A stretch of DNA of 64,000 nucleotides, from contig JAIUNY010000001.1 of the NCBI GenBank assembly GCA_020161505.1, positions 124,001 to 188,000 of the forward strand, in the 5' to 3' direction. A model generated the notes under the pieces. It saw only the letters and a program-made list of their open reading frames with translations, did not search any database and had not been told where the DNA came from. A program made the position numbers and the translations under genes. Shown here in pieces: positions 45,243-54,267 of the stretch. The DNA is from Armatimonadota bacterium. Its GTDB lineage: Bacteria; Armatimonadota; Fimbriimonadia; Fimbriimonadales; Fimbriimonadaceae. The first letter of the stretch is position 1. Each line of letters starts with the position of its first letter.

Positions 45243-47228
45243 ATGATGTTGAGCTCTGTGATGATGTTGGCCCTGGGACAGGGCGATGCTGTTGAAGCGA
45301 AGGTTGTAGTTCAAATCCAGGTTCCCGCGCAGGTAGCGGGAAATCCCTACGAGCCTTCCGAGAACGATGCGGTTGTTGTCTTCCGGGTCGGCTCAAAGGA
45401 GGAACGGCGGATCGCCTTCTTCGATGGCAAGGGGTGGACAGCGCGTACACTTGCCGTCGCCGGGACAAAAGTCTCAGGGCAGCTGATGCTGAATGGCAAA
45501 TCGGTCGGTAGCTCATCGCCGGCTTCCGTCTTCGGCACCGATCTCCCGCTCGGAGGCATGGTGAAGGTTGATCCTCAAGCTCCGACCCGGTTTGTCTTGA
45601 GCAACGGCGAGCCGTTTCTCCCGTTCGGGACGAACACCTCCTGGGAGAACGAGGCGGTTCCCGATCTGACCGCCTACTTCGCCAAGCTTTCCGCGAACGG
45701 AGGAAACTGGGGTCGGGTCTGGGCCAACCACTGGGACAGGAAAAATCCCTACATGAAGCCTGATGGCACCGGCCCGAAACTGGGTTGGATGCTTCCTGAA
45801 GCTCTTGGGAAATGGGATCGTGTGGTCGCTGGGGCGGAGAAGCACGGGATTCGGTTCCAATTTGTTCTCTTCCACCACGGATTGTTCAGCACGGATGTGA
45901 ATCCGAACTGGGATATGCATCCGTGGAATGCGAAAAACGGCGGATTTCTCAAGACCCCGACCGAGTTCTTCACCAACGCGACCGCCAAGCGCTTGACCAA
46001 GAACTGGCTGCGCTACGCGGTGGCTCGGTGGGGCCACTCTTCGAGCATTTTTTGCTGGGAGCTGTTCAACGAAGTCGAATGGGTCGAACCGGCGCGGAAA
46101 GGGAACTGGAAGCTCATTTCCGATTGGCACGGCGAGATGGCGGACTATTTGAGATCCATCGATCCGTATGATCGAATGGTCTCGACCAGCTCTCACATGG
46201 ATCACCCCGAATTGTGGGCGAAGATGGACTTCATTTCACCGCACGGATATCCTCCGAGTGTGCTCGGCATGGTCAGTGGGATGACAAAGGACGCGAAGAA
46301 GCCGCAGTTCTTCGGCGAGTTTGGTGGGAACGAGTACGTGAAGGAGGCCGAGGCGAAGATCGTCCGCGACGGAATCTGGGCAAGTTTGCTGCGCGGACAC
46401 TCGGGTGTCGCAAGCTACTGGTATTGGGATCGCATGGAGGAAGCCAAGATCTGGCCCGAAATGAAGGCGGCAAGCGAAGCCATTGCAAAAGGCCGGTTTG
46501 CCGTGCGCGGGAAGGGAATTGCTCAGCCCGTTTCTGTGGCGACGACGGGCCGAACCGATTTGGAGATTCGGCCGGGCGTGGGCTGGGGCAAAACCACCAA
46601 GTTTCGCTTCTCTCTGCCTGAGGAAGCGACTGGTGAGCATCTGGGCCAACTTTCGGCTTACTTCAACAATCCCAAGGGCGGCAATGGTGCGCTCTTCGCC
46701 GAGCCGCTTCGGCTGAGCTTTACCCTGGCCAGTCCAGGCAGCCTCCTGCTTGATGTCGCTGAAATCTCCGGCGGGGGCGCAGCGGTGCGGATCAGCGCAA
46801 TTCGAAACGGAAAGGACGTGACGCTTGCCGAGAAAACCTGGCCTGGCAAGCAGGAAAATCCGGGCGATGTGACCGTCCAGCTACCCGCAGGCAAGCACGA
46901 GATTGTGATCACCAGCTCGGGAGCCGACTGGTTCAGGGTCGCCAGGATCGCGATTCCAGGCCTGTCCCCAACGGTTTTCGGCATGGCTTTTCGAGATGGT
47001 GATTTCGCGGCCCTTCGGCTGCGGGGCGAATCCAGCGTCGCAAAGGGCGATTCGGCCACTATTTCTCTCCCAGGGATGCCAGACGGCACCTATGCGGCAG
47101 AGATTTTGAACTTCGATACGAAGGCTTGGTCGAATCAGAGTTGGATGGTCAAATCTGGCCGCCTCTCTGCGCCCTTTGTGATGCCGGGCGAAGACGTGGC
47201 TGTCTTGCTCACAAAAAGCGCTCGGTGA
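45243..47228 (+). CDS. Secreted GH5-like glycoside hydrolase (DUF5060-like N-terminus)
   Basis: 661 aa. A short signal (MMLSSVMMLALGQGDA) precedes a beta domain, then PTRFVLSNGEPFLPFGTN, the usual entry to DUF5060/cellulase-like TIM barrels. The acid/base candidate is Glu277 in CWELFNEVEW; the nucleophile candidate is Glu359 in PQFFGEFGG. A C-terminal carbohydrate-binding-like region and a small beta domain follow. Substrate is probably a beta-glycan or mannan, but this cannot be told from sequence. It diverges from the GntR-LacI regulator; TGTACAAT at 45197-45204 is a possible -10. Confidence 0.83.
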   Translation: MMLSSVMMLALGQGDAVEAKVVVQIQVPAQVAGNPYEPSENDAVVVFRVGSKEERRIAFFDGKGWTARTLAVAGTKVSGQLMLNGKSVGSSSPASVFGTDLPLGGMVKVDPQAPTRFVLSNGEPFLPFGTNTSWENEAVPDLTAYFAKLSANGGNWGRVWANHWDRKNPYMKPDGTGPKLGWMLPEALGKWDRVVAGAEKHGIRFQFVLFHHGLFSTDVNPNWDMHPWNAKNGGFLKTPTEFFTNATAKRLTKNWLRYAVARWGHSSSIFCWELFNEVEWVEPARKGNWKLISDWHGEMADYLRSIDPYDRMVSTSSHMDHPELWAKMDFISPHGYPPSVLGMVSGMTKDAKKPQFFGEFGGNEYVKEAEAKIVRDGIWASLLRGHSGVASYWYWDRMEEAKIWPEMKAASEAIAKGRFAVRGKGIAQPVSVATTGRTDLEIRPGVGWGKTTKFRFSLPEEATGEHLGQLSAYFNNPKGGNGALFAEPLRLSFTLASPGSLLLDVAEISGGGAAVRISAIRNGKDVTLAEKTWPGKQENPGDVTVQLPAGKHEIVITSSGADWFRVARIAIPGLSPTVFGMAFRDGDFAALRLRGESSVAKGDSATISLPGMPDGTYAAEILNFDTKAWSNQSWMVKSGRLSAPFVMPGEDVAVLLTKSAR

Positions 47229-47239
47229 TCACAGTGATG

Positions 47240-47280
47240 GATCATGGAGAATCGGTGTATGATCCGGTTTCTCCATGATC
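47240..47280 (+). promoter_or_regulatory. Hairpin sequestering the aminotransferase start codon
   Basis: A perfect 12-bp inverted repeat GATCATGGAGAA/TTCTCCATGATC (47240-47251 with 47269-47280), loop 17 bases. The ATG at 47275 lies inside the right arm, and no Shine-Dalgarno is visible. If transcribed through, the start would be masked. It could also be a protein-binding palindrome. Confidence 0.5.
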
Positions 47281-48507
47281 CAAGAGCTTGAACTTCTGCG
47301 GCAGACTGCTCGGTCTCAATTCCCCTCCATGGCCCGACCTGAGGCATTTTTGGAAAATGCCGGCGGGAGTCAGGTTCCTGGGGTGGTCATCCAGGAGATC
47401 GCGCGATTCTTGCGCGAAGATTACGTGCAGACCGGCGCGGGCTATCCGCCGAGTGATCGGGCGACTCAGGTGGTCGAGGATGCGCGCCAATTCTGCCTGG
47501 AATTCTTTGGCGGGGAAGCCAGCGGGAAGGTCGCGTTTGGGCCATCTTCAACGAATCTGGTGTTTCTGTTTGCGTGGGCGCTCGGGCACACCCTCAGTTC
47601 CGGCGATGAGATCATCCTGAGCGTGGCGAACCATGAAAGCCACCTCTCGCCGTGGAAATGACTTCAAGACCAGGGAGTCAAAATTAAGTGGTGGCGCGTT
47701 GATCCGATCTCCGGGCAGTCATCGCTGGATGATTTGGCCGCGCTTCTCACGCCTCGCACCAAGATTGTGTGCTTCTCCGAGACGAGCAATCTGGTCGGAG
47801 ACATTCTGGACGTACGCGCGATCACAGAGATGGCTCACCAGGTCGGAGCCATCAGTGTGGTGGACTGCGTGGCGAGTGCAAGCCACACCCCTCCAGCAGT
47901 GGATGACTGGAAGGTGGATGCGGCTTTTTACAGTCAGTACAAGGTCTACGGCCCCCATTTCGCTGCGATGTTTTTAAGCACTGGCCTGCTCGAACGGCTC
48001 TCCGCGCCCGGGCTCAAGTTTCTCCCGGCAGGAACGAAGCGGTTTGAACTCGGCTGCCTCCCTTACGAGATGCTCGCGGGGATGCTCGCTCTGCGGAACT
48101 ACTTTGCTCTGCTGGCTGGTCACGACGAATATCGGGGGAGAAGCACCATCGTTGAGTCTGGCCGGAGCATGAAGATCCTCGAAGATCCTCTTGAAGACCG
48201 ATTGATCCAGTATGTATCCACTCGACCAGACCTGCGATTGCTCGGGCCGAACCAATCGGGGAAAAACCGCCAACCGACGTTCAGCTTGACTCACGATCGC
48301 ATGCCGTCTCAAGTGCTTGCGCGCGAGCTCCAGGCTCGTGGGCTGTGGGTGCGTCACGGAAACATGTACGCCTGGAGACTCTGCGAAGCGCTCGGGCTGG
48401 ATCCCGAAGATGGCGTCTTGCGCATCAGCGCGGTGCACACGAATACCCCGGAGGAAATTGAGCGGGTGTGCGAAGCATTGGATCAATTCTTGCCAAATGT
48501 GAGCTGA
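47275..48507 (+). pseudogene. Class-V aminotransferase / cysteine-desulfurase-like gene with in-frame TGA
   Basis: The frame reads as one PLP enzyme of about 410 aa related to the cysteine-desulfurase-like VC1184 subfamily, but codon 129 is TGA (47659-47661). Before it: PEAFLENAGGSQVPGVVI and SVANHESHLSPWK. After it, in the same frame: LQDQGVKIKWWRVDP, VVDCVASASHTPPAVDDWKV and the PLP lysine in YSQYKVYGPHF (codon 223). The stop sits where relatives have a basic residue, consistent with a CGA-to-TGA change. Both halves look intact otherwise, so the lesion is recent, a sequence error, or read through. A restart at 47734 would lack substrate-binding residues. Confidence 0.8.
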
Positions 48508-48593
48508 GTCACGGCGCGCTCCTGAGACTTCCCGAGTAAGGTTGCGTCTAAGTTAACAAGACTTGACTCACTACGGAGCTTGAATCAGAGGAG

Positions 48594-49877
48594 ATGCGCC
48601 ACACCCACCACATGACCACGGCGGTCGCCGAGCGGCTGCTGGAGCTGATCCACGATCTCGGCGAGTGCCAGGACGCCCGCGAAATCTTGGTGGCCGGCTT
48701 CCGACATTTAAGGTTCCTGTTCGGTGAATTCAGCGTCGCCGCCTTGCTCGTGGACTTTGACGAGGGGGCCCGGTGGATGCTGCTGCCGATGGAAAGCCCC
48801 TACGCTCCTTCTTGGGGCGGTGTGGCTCACCACATGGTGCCTGCCGGAACCGACATTGATAGCTTGATCCTGCAGCTCGGTCGCGATGTCACAGGCTGGT
48901 TGGAGAACGATTCGGCTCTCAAAGGCGTGCTTCGACAATCGCGGGAGCCGTTCCGAGTGACCGATGATGTCGTGGCCATCCGCCTCGGTGCCCTCACGGG
49001 ATCGCCGTGTCGATGCTTTTGGGCGGCTGGTTGGAAAAGACCGAGCGGTCAATTTGCCTGGATGATCCTCGGATTCCCCGAGACTCACGCCTGGCCCGAA
49101 GGCAGTCTGCAAACGTACGCCCGAACCGTTGAAACCACGAGCCGGATGGCGTTTTATCCCTCGCTTCTTCAATCGGTGCGCAAACAAGAGGAGGTGAACC
49201 ATTCGATTCGCCGCAACATCGTTCACGATCTCAAAACTCCCCTCACCGTGATCAAAGGGTACGCAGAGACACTGCTGATTCCAGGAGTCTGCGATGATGC
49301 CGAGATGAGAGATGAACTCCTTCAAGGCGTGGTGGAGAGCTGCGACCGTTTGTTGGATGACATTAAAGAAATCATCGAGCCTCTGACCGGGGTCTATGTG
49401 CCTCAGCGAGCCGAGATGGATCTTGCGACGACCCTCCAAAAGGTCGTCATGGCGGAGAGACATACCGAACGGTCTAAAAGTCACCAGTTGGTGCTGATGG
49501 GCACAGATGCGCCAGCTCCGTACCACGGAGATCGACGGAAGTTGATGAGGGTTTTCGAGAATCTGATCTCGAACGCAGTGAAGTACTCGCCTGGTCACGG
49601 CAAAACCGTGACAATCCGTCTCCAGCGCGGGCCGGGCGAATACGCTGTCTCGATCCACGACGAAGGGCTGGGAATGACCGATGTCCAGCTGGCCCGGGTG
49701 CTCAATCGGGGCGGCAGGGTGGTGGAAGAGACCCTCGGAATTGAAGGAAGCGGGTTTGGCCTTTCGAGCTGCCAATTGGTTCTCGAAGCTCACGGAGGCC
49801 GCTTGGACGCACGATCAGAGCCAGGCAAGGGCTCGATCTTCGCCGCGATTCTCCCAGATTCCCCCGAGAGCACATAG
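48594..49877 (+). CDS. Sensor histidine kinase with GAF-like input domain
   Basis: 427 aa, soluble. Residues ~1-190 look like a GAF-type sensor region. The HisKA box is RRNIVHDLKTPLTVIKGYAE with His211. The ATPase domain has the N box FENLISNAVKYSPG, G1 SIHDEGLGM and G2 IEGSGFGLSSCQLVLEAHGG. No response regulator gene is nearby, so it is an orphan. The ATG at 48594 directly follows GAGGAG; ATG 48612 is the alternative start. Confidence 0.88.
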   Translation: MRHTHHMTTAVAERLLELIHDLGECQDAREILVAGFRHLRFLFGEFSVAALLVDFDEGARWMLLPMESPYAPSWGGVAHHMVPAGTDIDSLILQLGRDVTGWLENDSALKGVLRQSREPFRVTDDVVAIRLGALTGSPCRCFWAAGWKRPSGQFAWMILGFPETHAWPEGSLQTYARTVETTSRMAFYPSLLQSVRKQEEVNHSIRRNIVHDLKTPLTVIKGYAETLLIPGVCDDAEMRDELLQGVVESCDRLLDDIKEIIEPLTGVYVPQRAEMDLATTLQKVVMAERHTERSKSHQLVLMGTDAPAPYHGDRRKLMRVFENLISNAVKYSPGHGKTVTIRLQRGPGEYAVSIHDEGLGMTDVQLARVLNRGGRVVEETLGIEGSGFGLSSCQLVLEAHGGRLDARSEPGKGSIFAAILPDSPEST

Positions 49878-49940
49878 AAGACTGATAAGTCTATTCAGCC
49901 CCCCTGCGCGCGAACCCCTAGGACGGAGTGTTAAGCCTTG

Positions 49941-49946
49941 TATAAT
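49941..49946 (+). promoter_or_regulatory. Putative -10 box of pyrG
   Basis: TATAAT preceded directly by TTG lies 70 bases before the pyrG ATG. The -35 is weak. Similar TG-TATAAT or TG-TACAAT boxes occur before the RRM gene (55426) and the GH5-like gene (45199). Confidence 0.5.
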
Positions 49947-50015
49947 CATTGAGACCCGCCCGGTGTTTCGTCGCGAGCGACCCGATGCGCGTCAACTTCC
50001 TCTTTTGGTGACGGC

Positions 50016-51656
50016 ATGACGAAATACATTTTTGTTACGGGTGGCGTGGTGAGTTCCATTGGCAAAGGCATTACGAGCGCCAGCCTGGGCCGCCTGCTTC
50101 GGAACCGAGGCTACACGGTCGCTCCCGTCAAGCTTGATCCTTACATCAACGTCGATGCGGGCACGATGAACCCGTACCAGCACGGTGAAGTTTTCGTCAC
50201 CGATGACGGCACAGAAACCGATCTCGACCTCGGCCACTACGAGCGGTTTCTCGATGTCAACTGCTCCAACGCAAGCAGCGTCACCACGGGCAAGGTCTAC
50301 CGGAATGTCATCGAAGCCGAGCGACGCGGCGACTATCTCGGCGGCACGGTGCAGGTCATTCCGCACGTCACCAACGAGATCAAGCGACTCCTGATCGATG
50401 CCGGTCAAAAGGAAGAAGCCGACATTGTGTTGGCTGAAATCGGCGGCACAGTCGGCGATATTGAGTCTCTGCCGTTTCTTGAAGCCATCCGCCAGATTCG
50501 CAAGGAATTCGGCAAAGAAAACACGCTTTTCGTTCACGTCACCCTGGTTCCGACCGTCGGGCCATGGGGCGAAATCAAGACCAAGCCGACCCAGCACAGC
50601 GTCATCAACATGCGCCAAATCGGCATCTCGCCGGACGTTTTGGTCTGCCGCTGCGAAGAGCCGATGCCGGACGATGTGAAGGAAAAGATCAGTCTCTTCT
50701 GCGACGTACCGATCGAAGCCGTGGTGGAGAGTCTGACTGCGGAGACGATTTATGAGGTGCCCCTTATGTACGAAAAGCTCGGACTTGGGAACCTCGTCTG
50801 CGAGCGACTCGGACTGAAAAACGATGGCCTCGACCTCACCGAATGGGAAGAGATCGTCAAGATCTTGAAGGAACCCAAGCACACCTGCCGCATCGGGGTG
50901 GTGGGCAAATACACGAGCAACGGCGACGCTTACAAGAGCATTGGCGAATCGCTGGTTCATGCCGGGATCTCCAACGATGCGCGGGTGAAGATCGAGTGGA
51001 TTGAGAGCGATGTCTTCGAGGGCGAAACCGGCCTGAGCGACGAAAAGGTCGCCGAAATGCTCGATGGGCTGGATGGATTGGTCGTCGCTCCTGGCTTCGG
51101 CACCCGGGGGATCGAAGGCAAAATTCGTGCGCTCAAGTACGTCCGCGAGCAAGGAATTCCGTTCCTGGGCATTTGTCTCGGCTTGCAGATGGCGGTCATT
51201 GAATACGCCCGGAACGTCTGCGGACTCGAAGGCGCAAGCAGCGAGGAATTCGATACCGATAAGTCCAAAACACCCTATCCGGTCGTCCACTTCATCCCAG
51301 ATCAAACCGGGATCACTCACAAGGGCGGCACGATGCGGCTGGGTTCTTATCCTTGCCATCTGACCGCGAACTCACTCGCTCATAAGCTCTATGAAGGCTC
51401 GCCAATCAACGAGCGGCATCGCCACCGATACGAGGTGAACAACGACTACCGCGAACTCCTGATCCAGCACGGATTGATGGTGAGCGGGGTCTCGCCCGAC
51501 TATCGTCTGGTCGAGATGGTGGAGCTGCCCACGCACCCGTTCTTCATTGCCACTCAGGCCCACCCAGAGTTCAAGAGTCGTCCGAATCGCCCGGCTCCGC
51601 TTTTTGCGGGATTGGTCGAGGCGGCCCTCCGGCGGCAGGCTCGGGTTCTGATCTAG
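50016..51656 (+). CDS. pyrG: CTP synthase
   Basis: A 546-aa enzyme converting UTP to CTP with ATP and glutamine. The synthetase domain starts TKYIFVTGGVVSSIGKGITS, with KLDPYINVDAGTMNPYQHGE and EIGGTVGDIESLPFLEAIRQ. The glutaminase domain has the nucleophile Cys in FLGICLGLQMAVIEYARN and His-x-Glu in TQAHPEFKSRP. Normal length and complete. Confidence 0.98.
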   Translation: MTKYIFVTGGVVSSIGKGITSASLGRLLRNRGYTVAPVKLDPYINVDAGTMNPYQHGEVFVTDDGTETDLDLGHYERFLDVNCSNASSVTTGKVYRNVIEAERRGDYLGGTVQVIPHVTNEIKRLLIDAGQKEEADIVLAEIGGTVGDIESLPFLEAIRQIRKEFGKENTLFVHVTLVPTVGPWGEIKTKPTQHSVINMRQIGISPDVLVCRCEEPMPDDVKEKISLFCDVPIEAVVESLTAETIYEVPLMYEKLGLGNLVCERLGLKNDGLDLTEWEEIVKILKEPKHTCRIGVVGKYTSNGDAYKSIGESLVHAGISNDARVKIEWIESDVFEGETGLSDEKVAEMLDGLDGLVVAPGFGTRGIEGKIRALKYVREQGIPFLGICLGLQMAVIEYARNVCGLEGASSEEFDTDKSKTPYPVVHFIPDQTGITHKGGTMRLGSYPCHLTANSLAHKLYEGSPINERHRHRYEVNNDYRELLIQHGLMVSGVSPDYRLVEMVELPTHPFFIATQAHPEFKSRPNRPAPLFAGLVEAALRRQARVLI

Positions 51657-51730
51657 CGGTGTAAGGTCCTGGGGTCGGCTCGCCGGAATCCCCAAGGGCG
51701 AGTGGGGAAAACCTTCATAATTCGAGGGCT

Positions 51731-53053
51731 ATGGACTCCCCCCGCCGCAATTCTGGCCCAGAGGATTTCGATACCTTTAGGCGGCGACTCATTCTCAAAT
51801 CCACTCCTTTGGGGAAGGATGAGCGGGCGGAGTGGTTCGAGGCCTTCTGCAATGTTGTGCAGAAAGCGTTCCCGAACCAAGAGATGCGTTTGAACAAGCC
51901 CGGTGTCGCTCACCGCATGTTTGCCGCTGAGATCTCGGTTCCCAAAATGAAGCCGGGTCAGTTGGTGAACTTCCTCAAGGAGTTCGAGCAGATCTTTGTT
52001 GAGGGAACCCCCGTCACCGTGGAGGCTCTCCACACCACGATTTTCGAAGATCGTCTGGATGCGATTTGGGAATTCGCGATGGATCTGGGAGATGCCTACG
52101 TGACCGGCGCTGTGAAGCTGCGAAACGCTGACTTCGGTCTTTTTGAGTATCTGCCGGACGAGCGACCCGATTTTGAGAATCGTCCCCGCCGACCGGGTGG
52201 CTATGGCGACCGGGATAACCGAGGAGATCGAGGTGGTCGACCAGGCTACGACCGTGGACCCCGTCCCGACCGAGGCGGAGATCGCCCGTGGCAAGATCGC
52301 GGCCCTCGTCCCGGTGGAGATCGTCCTTGGCAAGACCGAGGCCCTCGACCTGGTGGAGATCGTCCGTGGCAAGACCGCGGCCCACGTCCTGGTGGAGATC
52401 GTCCGTGGCAAGATCGTGGCCCACGTCCTGGTGGAGATCGTCCATGGCAGGATCGTGGCCCGCGCCCGGATCGCGGCGGTGATCGCCCGTGGCAAGATCG
52501 CGGCCCTCGTCCGGATCGTGGTGGAGATCGCCCCTGGCAAGACCGAGGCACACGCCCAGATCGCGGTGGAGATCGCCCCTGGCAAGACCGAGGCCCTCGC
52601 CCAGAACGCGGTGGCGATCGCCCCTGGCAAGACCGACGCCCTCGCCCAGATCGCGGTGGCGATCGCCCCTGGCAAGACAGAGGCCCACGTCCAGATCGCG
52701 GTGGAGATCGCCCCTGGCAAGACCGAGGCCCTCGCCCGGATCGCGGTGGAGATCGCCCCTGGCAAGACCGAGGCCCTCGCCCCGATCGTGGTGGTGATCG
52801 CCCTTGGCAAGACCGAGGCCCACGTCCCGGCGGAGATCGCCCGTGGCAAGATCGCGGTGGCGACCGCCCTAGAGGAGACCGCCCTTTCGATAATGATCGC
52901 GGCCCATCTCGCGAATTTCCAGGGTCAGACCGACCTTATCGTCCTCGACCATCGGGCGGAAGACCTCCTTCATCGTATGGAAAAGGCGGTCCGAAATTTG
53001 GCCCAAAAGGTCGTCGGGACGGCCCGCCAAAACGCAAACCGTCAGGTGAATAA
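51731..53053 (+). CDS. Protein with conserved-looking N-domain and 14 tandem RG-rich repeats
   Basis: 440 aa. Residues ~10-150 form a globular, mixed alpha/beta-looking domain I do not recognise ([40 protein letters not shown]). Residues ~182-375 are 14 tandem copies of [13 protein letters not shown], either 13 or 15 residues long (extra DR or ER), predicted disordered and very basic/acidic mixed. The tail is rich in Arg, Gly, Pro and Lys ([19 protein letters not shown]). Such RG/RGG tracts often bind RNA. The last 185 bases overlap the tautomerase gene on the opposite strand. Confidence 0.75.
   Translation: MDSPRRNSGPEDFDTFRRRLILKSTPLGKDERAEWFEAFCNVVQKAFPNQEMRLNKPGVAHRMFAAEISVPKMKPGQLVNFLKEFEQIFVEGTPVTVEALHTTIFEDRLDAIWEFAMDLGDAYVTGAVKLRNADFGLFEYLPDERPDFENRPRRPGGYGDRDNRGDRGGRPGYDRGPRPDRGGDRPWQDRGPRPGGDRPWQDRGPRPGGDRPWQDRGPRPGGDRPWQDRGPRPGGDRPWQDRGPRPDRGGDRPWQDRGPRPDRGGDRPWQDRGTRPDRGGDRPWQDRGPRPERGGDRPWQDRRPRPDRGGDRPWQDRGPRPDRGGDRPWQDRGPRPDRGGDRPWQDRGPRPDRGGDRPWQDRGPRPGGDRPWQDRGGDRPRGDRPFDNDRGPSREFPGSDRPYRPRPSGGRPPSSYGKGGPKFGPKGRRDGPPKRKPSGE
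52274..52855 (+). repeat. Tandem coding repeat, 14 units of 39 or 45 bp
   Basis: Units encode [13 protein letters not shown] with optional DR/ER. The order is four 39-bp units, eight 45-bp units, one 39-bp unit and a 27-bp partial. Variation is mostly single-codon (GTRP, RRPRP), so the array expanded recently. It is in frame throughout, which keeps long shadow frames open on both strands. Confidence 0.9.
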
Positions 53054-53231
53054 AGGCGGGCTTCCCACCTTCGCCGGTCAGCCAAACTTCTGAGGGTCGG
53101 GCGTACGCCTTGATCGCGGCCGGGTCAATGGTTTCCTGTGCCGAGAAAACCCGAGTGAGTGCTTCCAGAGCCTGAGAGATCTGTTCGCGGGTCAGGAGGC
53201 CCGTCGGGAGTTCAAGTTGCAGGTGCGGCAT
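52869..53231 (-). CDS. 5-carboxymethyl-2-hydroxymuconate isomerase / tautomerase family protein
   Basis: 120 aa. It starts [12 protein letters not shown] with the catalytic Pro after the initiator Met, as in the MIF/tautomerase superfamily, and has [32 protein letters not shown] and the C-terminal signature [17 protein letters not shown] typical of the HpcD-like group. Substrate unknown; no aromatic degradation genes are nearby. The last 62 codons overlap, antisense, the 3' end of the RG-repeat gene. It is 51 bases downstream of the nucleoside hydrolase on the same strand. Confidence 0.85.
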   Translation of the reverse strand: MPHLQLELPTGLLTREQISQALEALTRVFSAQETIDPAAIKAYARPSEVWLTGEGGKPAFIHLTVCVLAGRPDDLLGQISDRLFHTMKEVFRPMVEDDKVGLTLEIREMGRDHYRKGGLL

Positions 53232-53282
53232 GGCCTATTGTGGCCTGCTCTCGCTTCACTTCGACTCTGCCCTGGTTCGTGC

Positions 53283-54134
53283 TTACCCGTGCATCACTCG
53301 GAAGAAGTGGTCAAAGAACTCGCGCGACTTGATCGTCGCGGCGACTCGGTCGTTCCCCGGCCCGCTTTCGAAGTAGGTGTGGGCATCTTCTGGCGTCGAA
53401 ATCACGCGACCTTGAGCGTAATCGCAGAGATGCGGCTCGAAAATCGCGGCCGCCGCCAGAGGATCATGGAAAACCAGATGCGGCGTGTGGCTGAACCAGT
53501 GCTCCGCCATGCTCGCAACGCACTCCAGAAGATCGCCGGTGAACTGCTGGCGAATTTCATCAGCAGGCAGAGCGCACTGCAGAGTGACATCGAGCCCGAA
53601 CCAGGTGTGCGTGGGGCGCTTGCTCGCGGCAACAATCCCACATGCCGCGGGGTCGCATTTACAATTCCACTCGTGATTCTCGTGACCGAAAAAGGCACCC
53701 GCCATGGAGACAATGTTCTTGAGGAGGAAAGGGATCTCCGGATCGAGAGCAAAGAGCAGGGCAATGTTGCCGAAGGGGCCAATGGTCAGGAGAGTGATTT
53801 CGCCGGGACGGGAGCGAATGGTGTCACGCATAAACTCGACGGCAGAATTGGGCTGACGATCGAGTCGATGAGGAAGGTGGGAGATGGCCTCGTACTGGGC
53901 TGTCCAGGGTTGTCCGGGGCCATGGGCGAGGGCGTCCGATCGTCCGGCCACGATGGGAATATCTTCGCGCCCGGCAATCCGGCAGAGAACTTCCGCGATA
54001 GCCGCGCGTTTGTTCACATCACCGGTCACCGTGGTGATACCGAGCAACTCCGCGCGTGGCTGCCGCAAGAGGTATGCGATGGCAACCGCATCGTCAATAT
54101 CGTTGCCTGGATCGGTATCGAGGAGAATCGGAAC
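53283..54134 (-). CDS. Nucleoside hydrolase (IUNH family) without a canonical start codon
   Basis: Hydrolyses ribonucleosides to base and ribose. From 54134 the frame reads PILLDTDPGNDIDDAVAIAY, the Ca-binding active-site motif, then LLGITTVTGDVNKRAA, PIVAGRSDALAHG, LTIGPFGNIALLFALDP and VFHDPLAAAAIFEP. No ATG, GTG or TTG lies in frame between the stop at 54185-54187 and TTG 54068, and the latter would remove the active site. GTT (54132-54134) is at good spacing from AAGGA. An ATG at 54149-54151 is one frame off. Either a GTT/ATA/ATT start, a frameshift, or a sequence error. About 283 aa. Confidence 0.78.
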   Translation of the reverse strand, partial: VPILLDTDPGNDIDDAVAIAYLLRQPRAELLGITTVTGDVNKRAAIAEVLCRIAGREDIPIVAGRSDALAHGPGQPWTAQYEAISHLPHRLDRQPNSAVEFMRDTIRSRPGEITLLTIGPFGNIALLFALDPEIPFLLKNIVSMAGAFFGHENHEWNCKCDPAACGIVAASKRPTHTWFGLDVTLQCALPADEIRQQFTGDLLECVASMAEHWFSHTPHLVFHDPLAAAAIFEPHLCDYAQGRVISTPEDAHTYFESGPGNDRVAATIKSREFFDHFFRVMHG

Positions 54135-54267
54135 GGTGTCTATCCTTTCATTGTATCCATCGGAGAGAAGGATATGGGTTAAGCCTTAATTCTTGACAAA
54201 AAGAAGTATTTTCTTTGACCCAAGGCCCGGGAGGTGGCGGGGGTAGTTTGATGGGTAGGGGCAACCA

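Noticed and set aside
47659-47661. TGA as a selenocysteine codon
   Set aside because: Relatives do not have Cys/Sec there as far as I know, the context is a basic position, and no selenocysteine insertion structure is evident.
52274-52855. Tandem repeat considered as CRISPR-like array
   Set aside because: Repeats are contiguous without unique spacers and are in frame in a protein gene.
52143-53093. 316-codon plus-strand frame over the tandem repeat
   Set aside because: Kept open by the repeat period (a multiple of three). The translation is an Ala/Ile/Val repeat without start signals; the 51731 frame carries the non-repeat N-domain.
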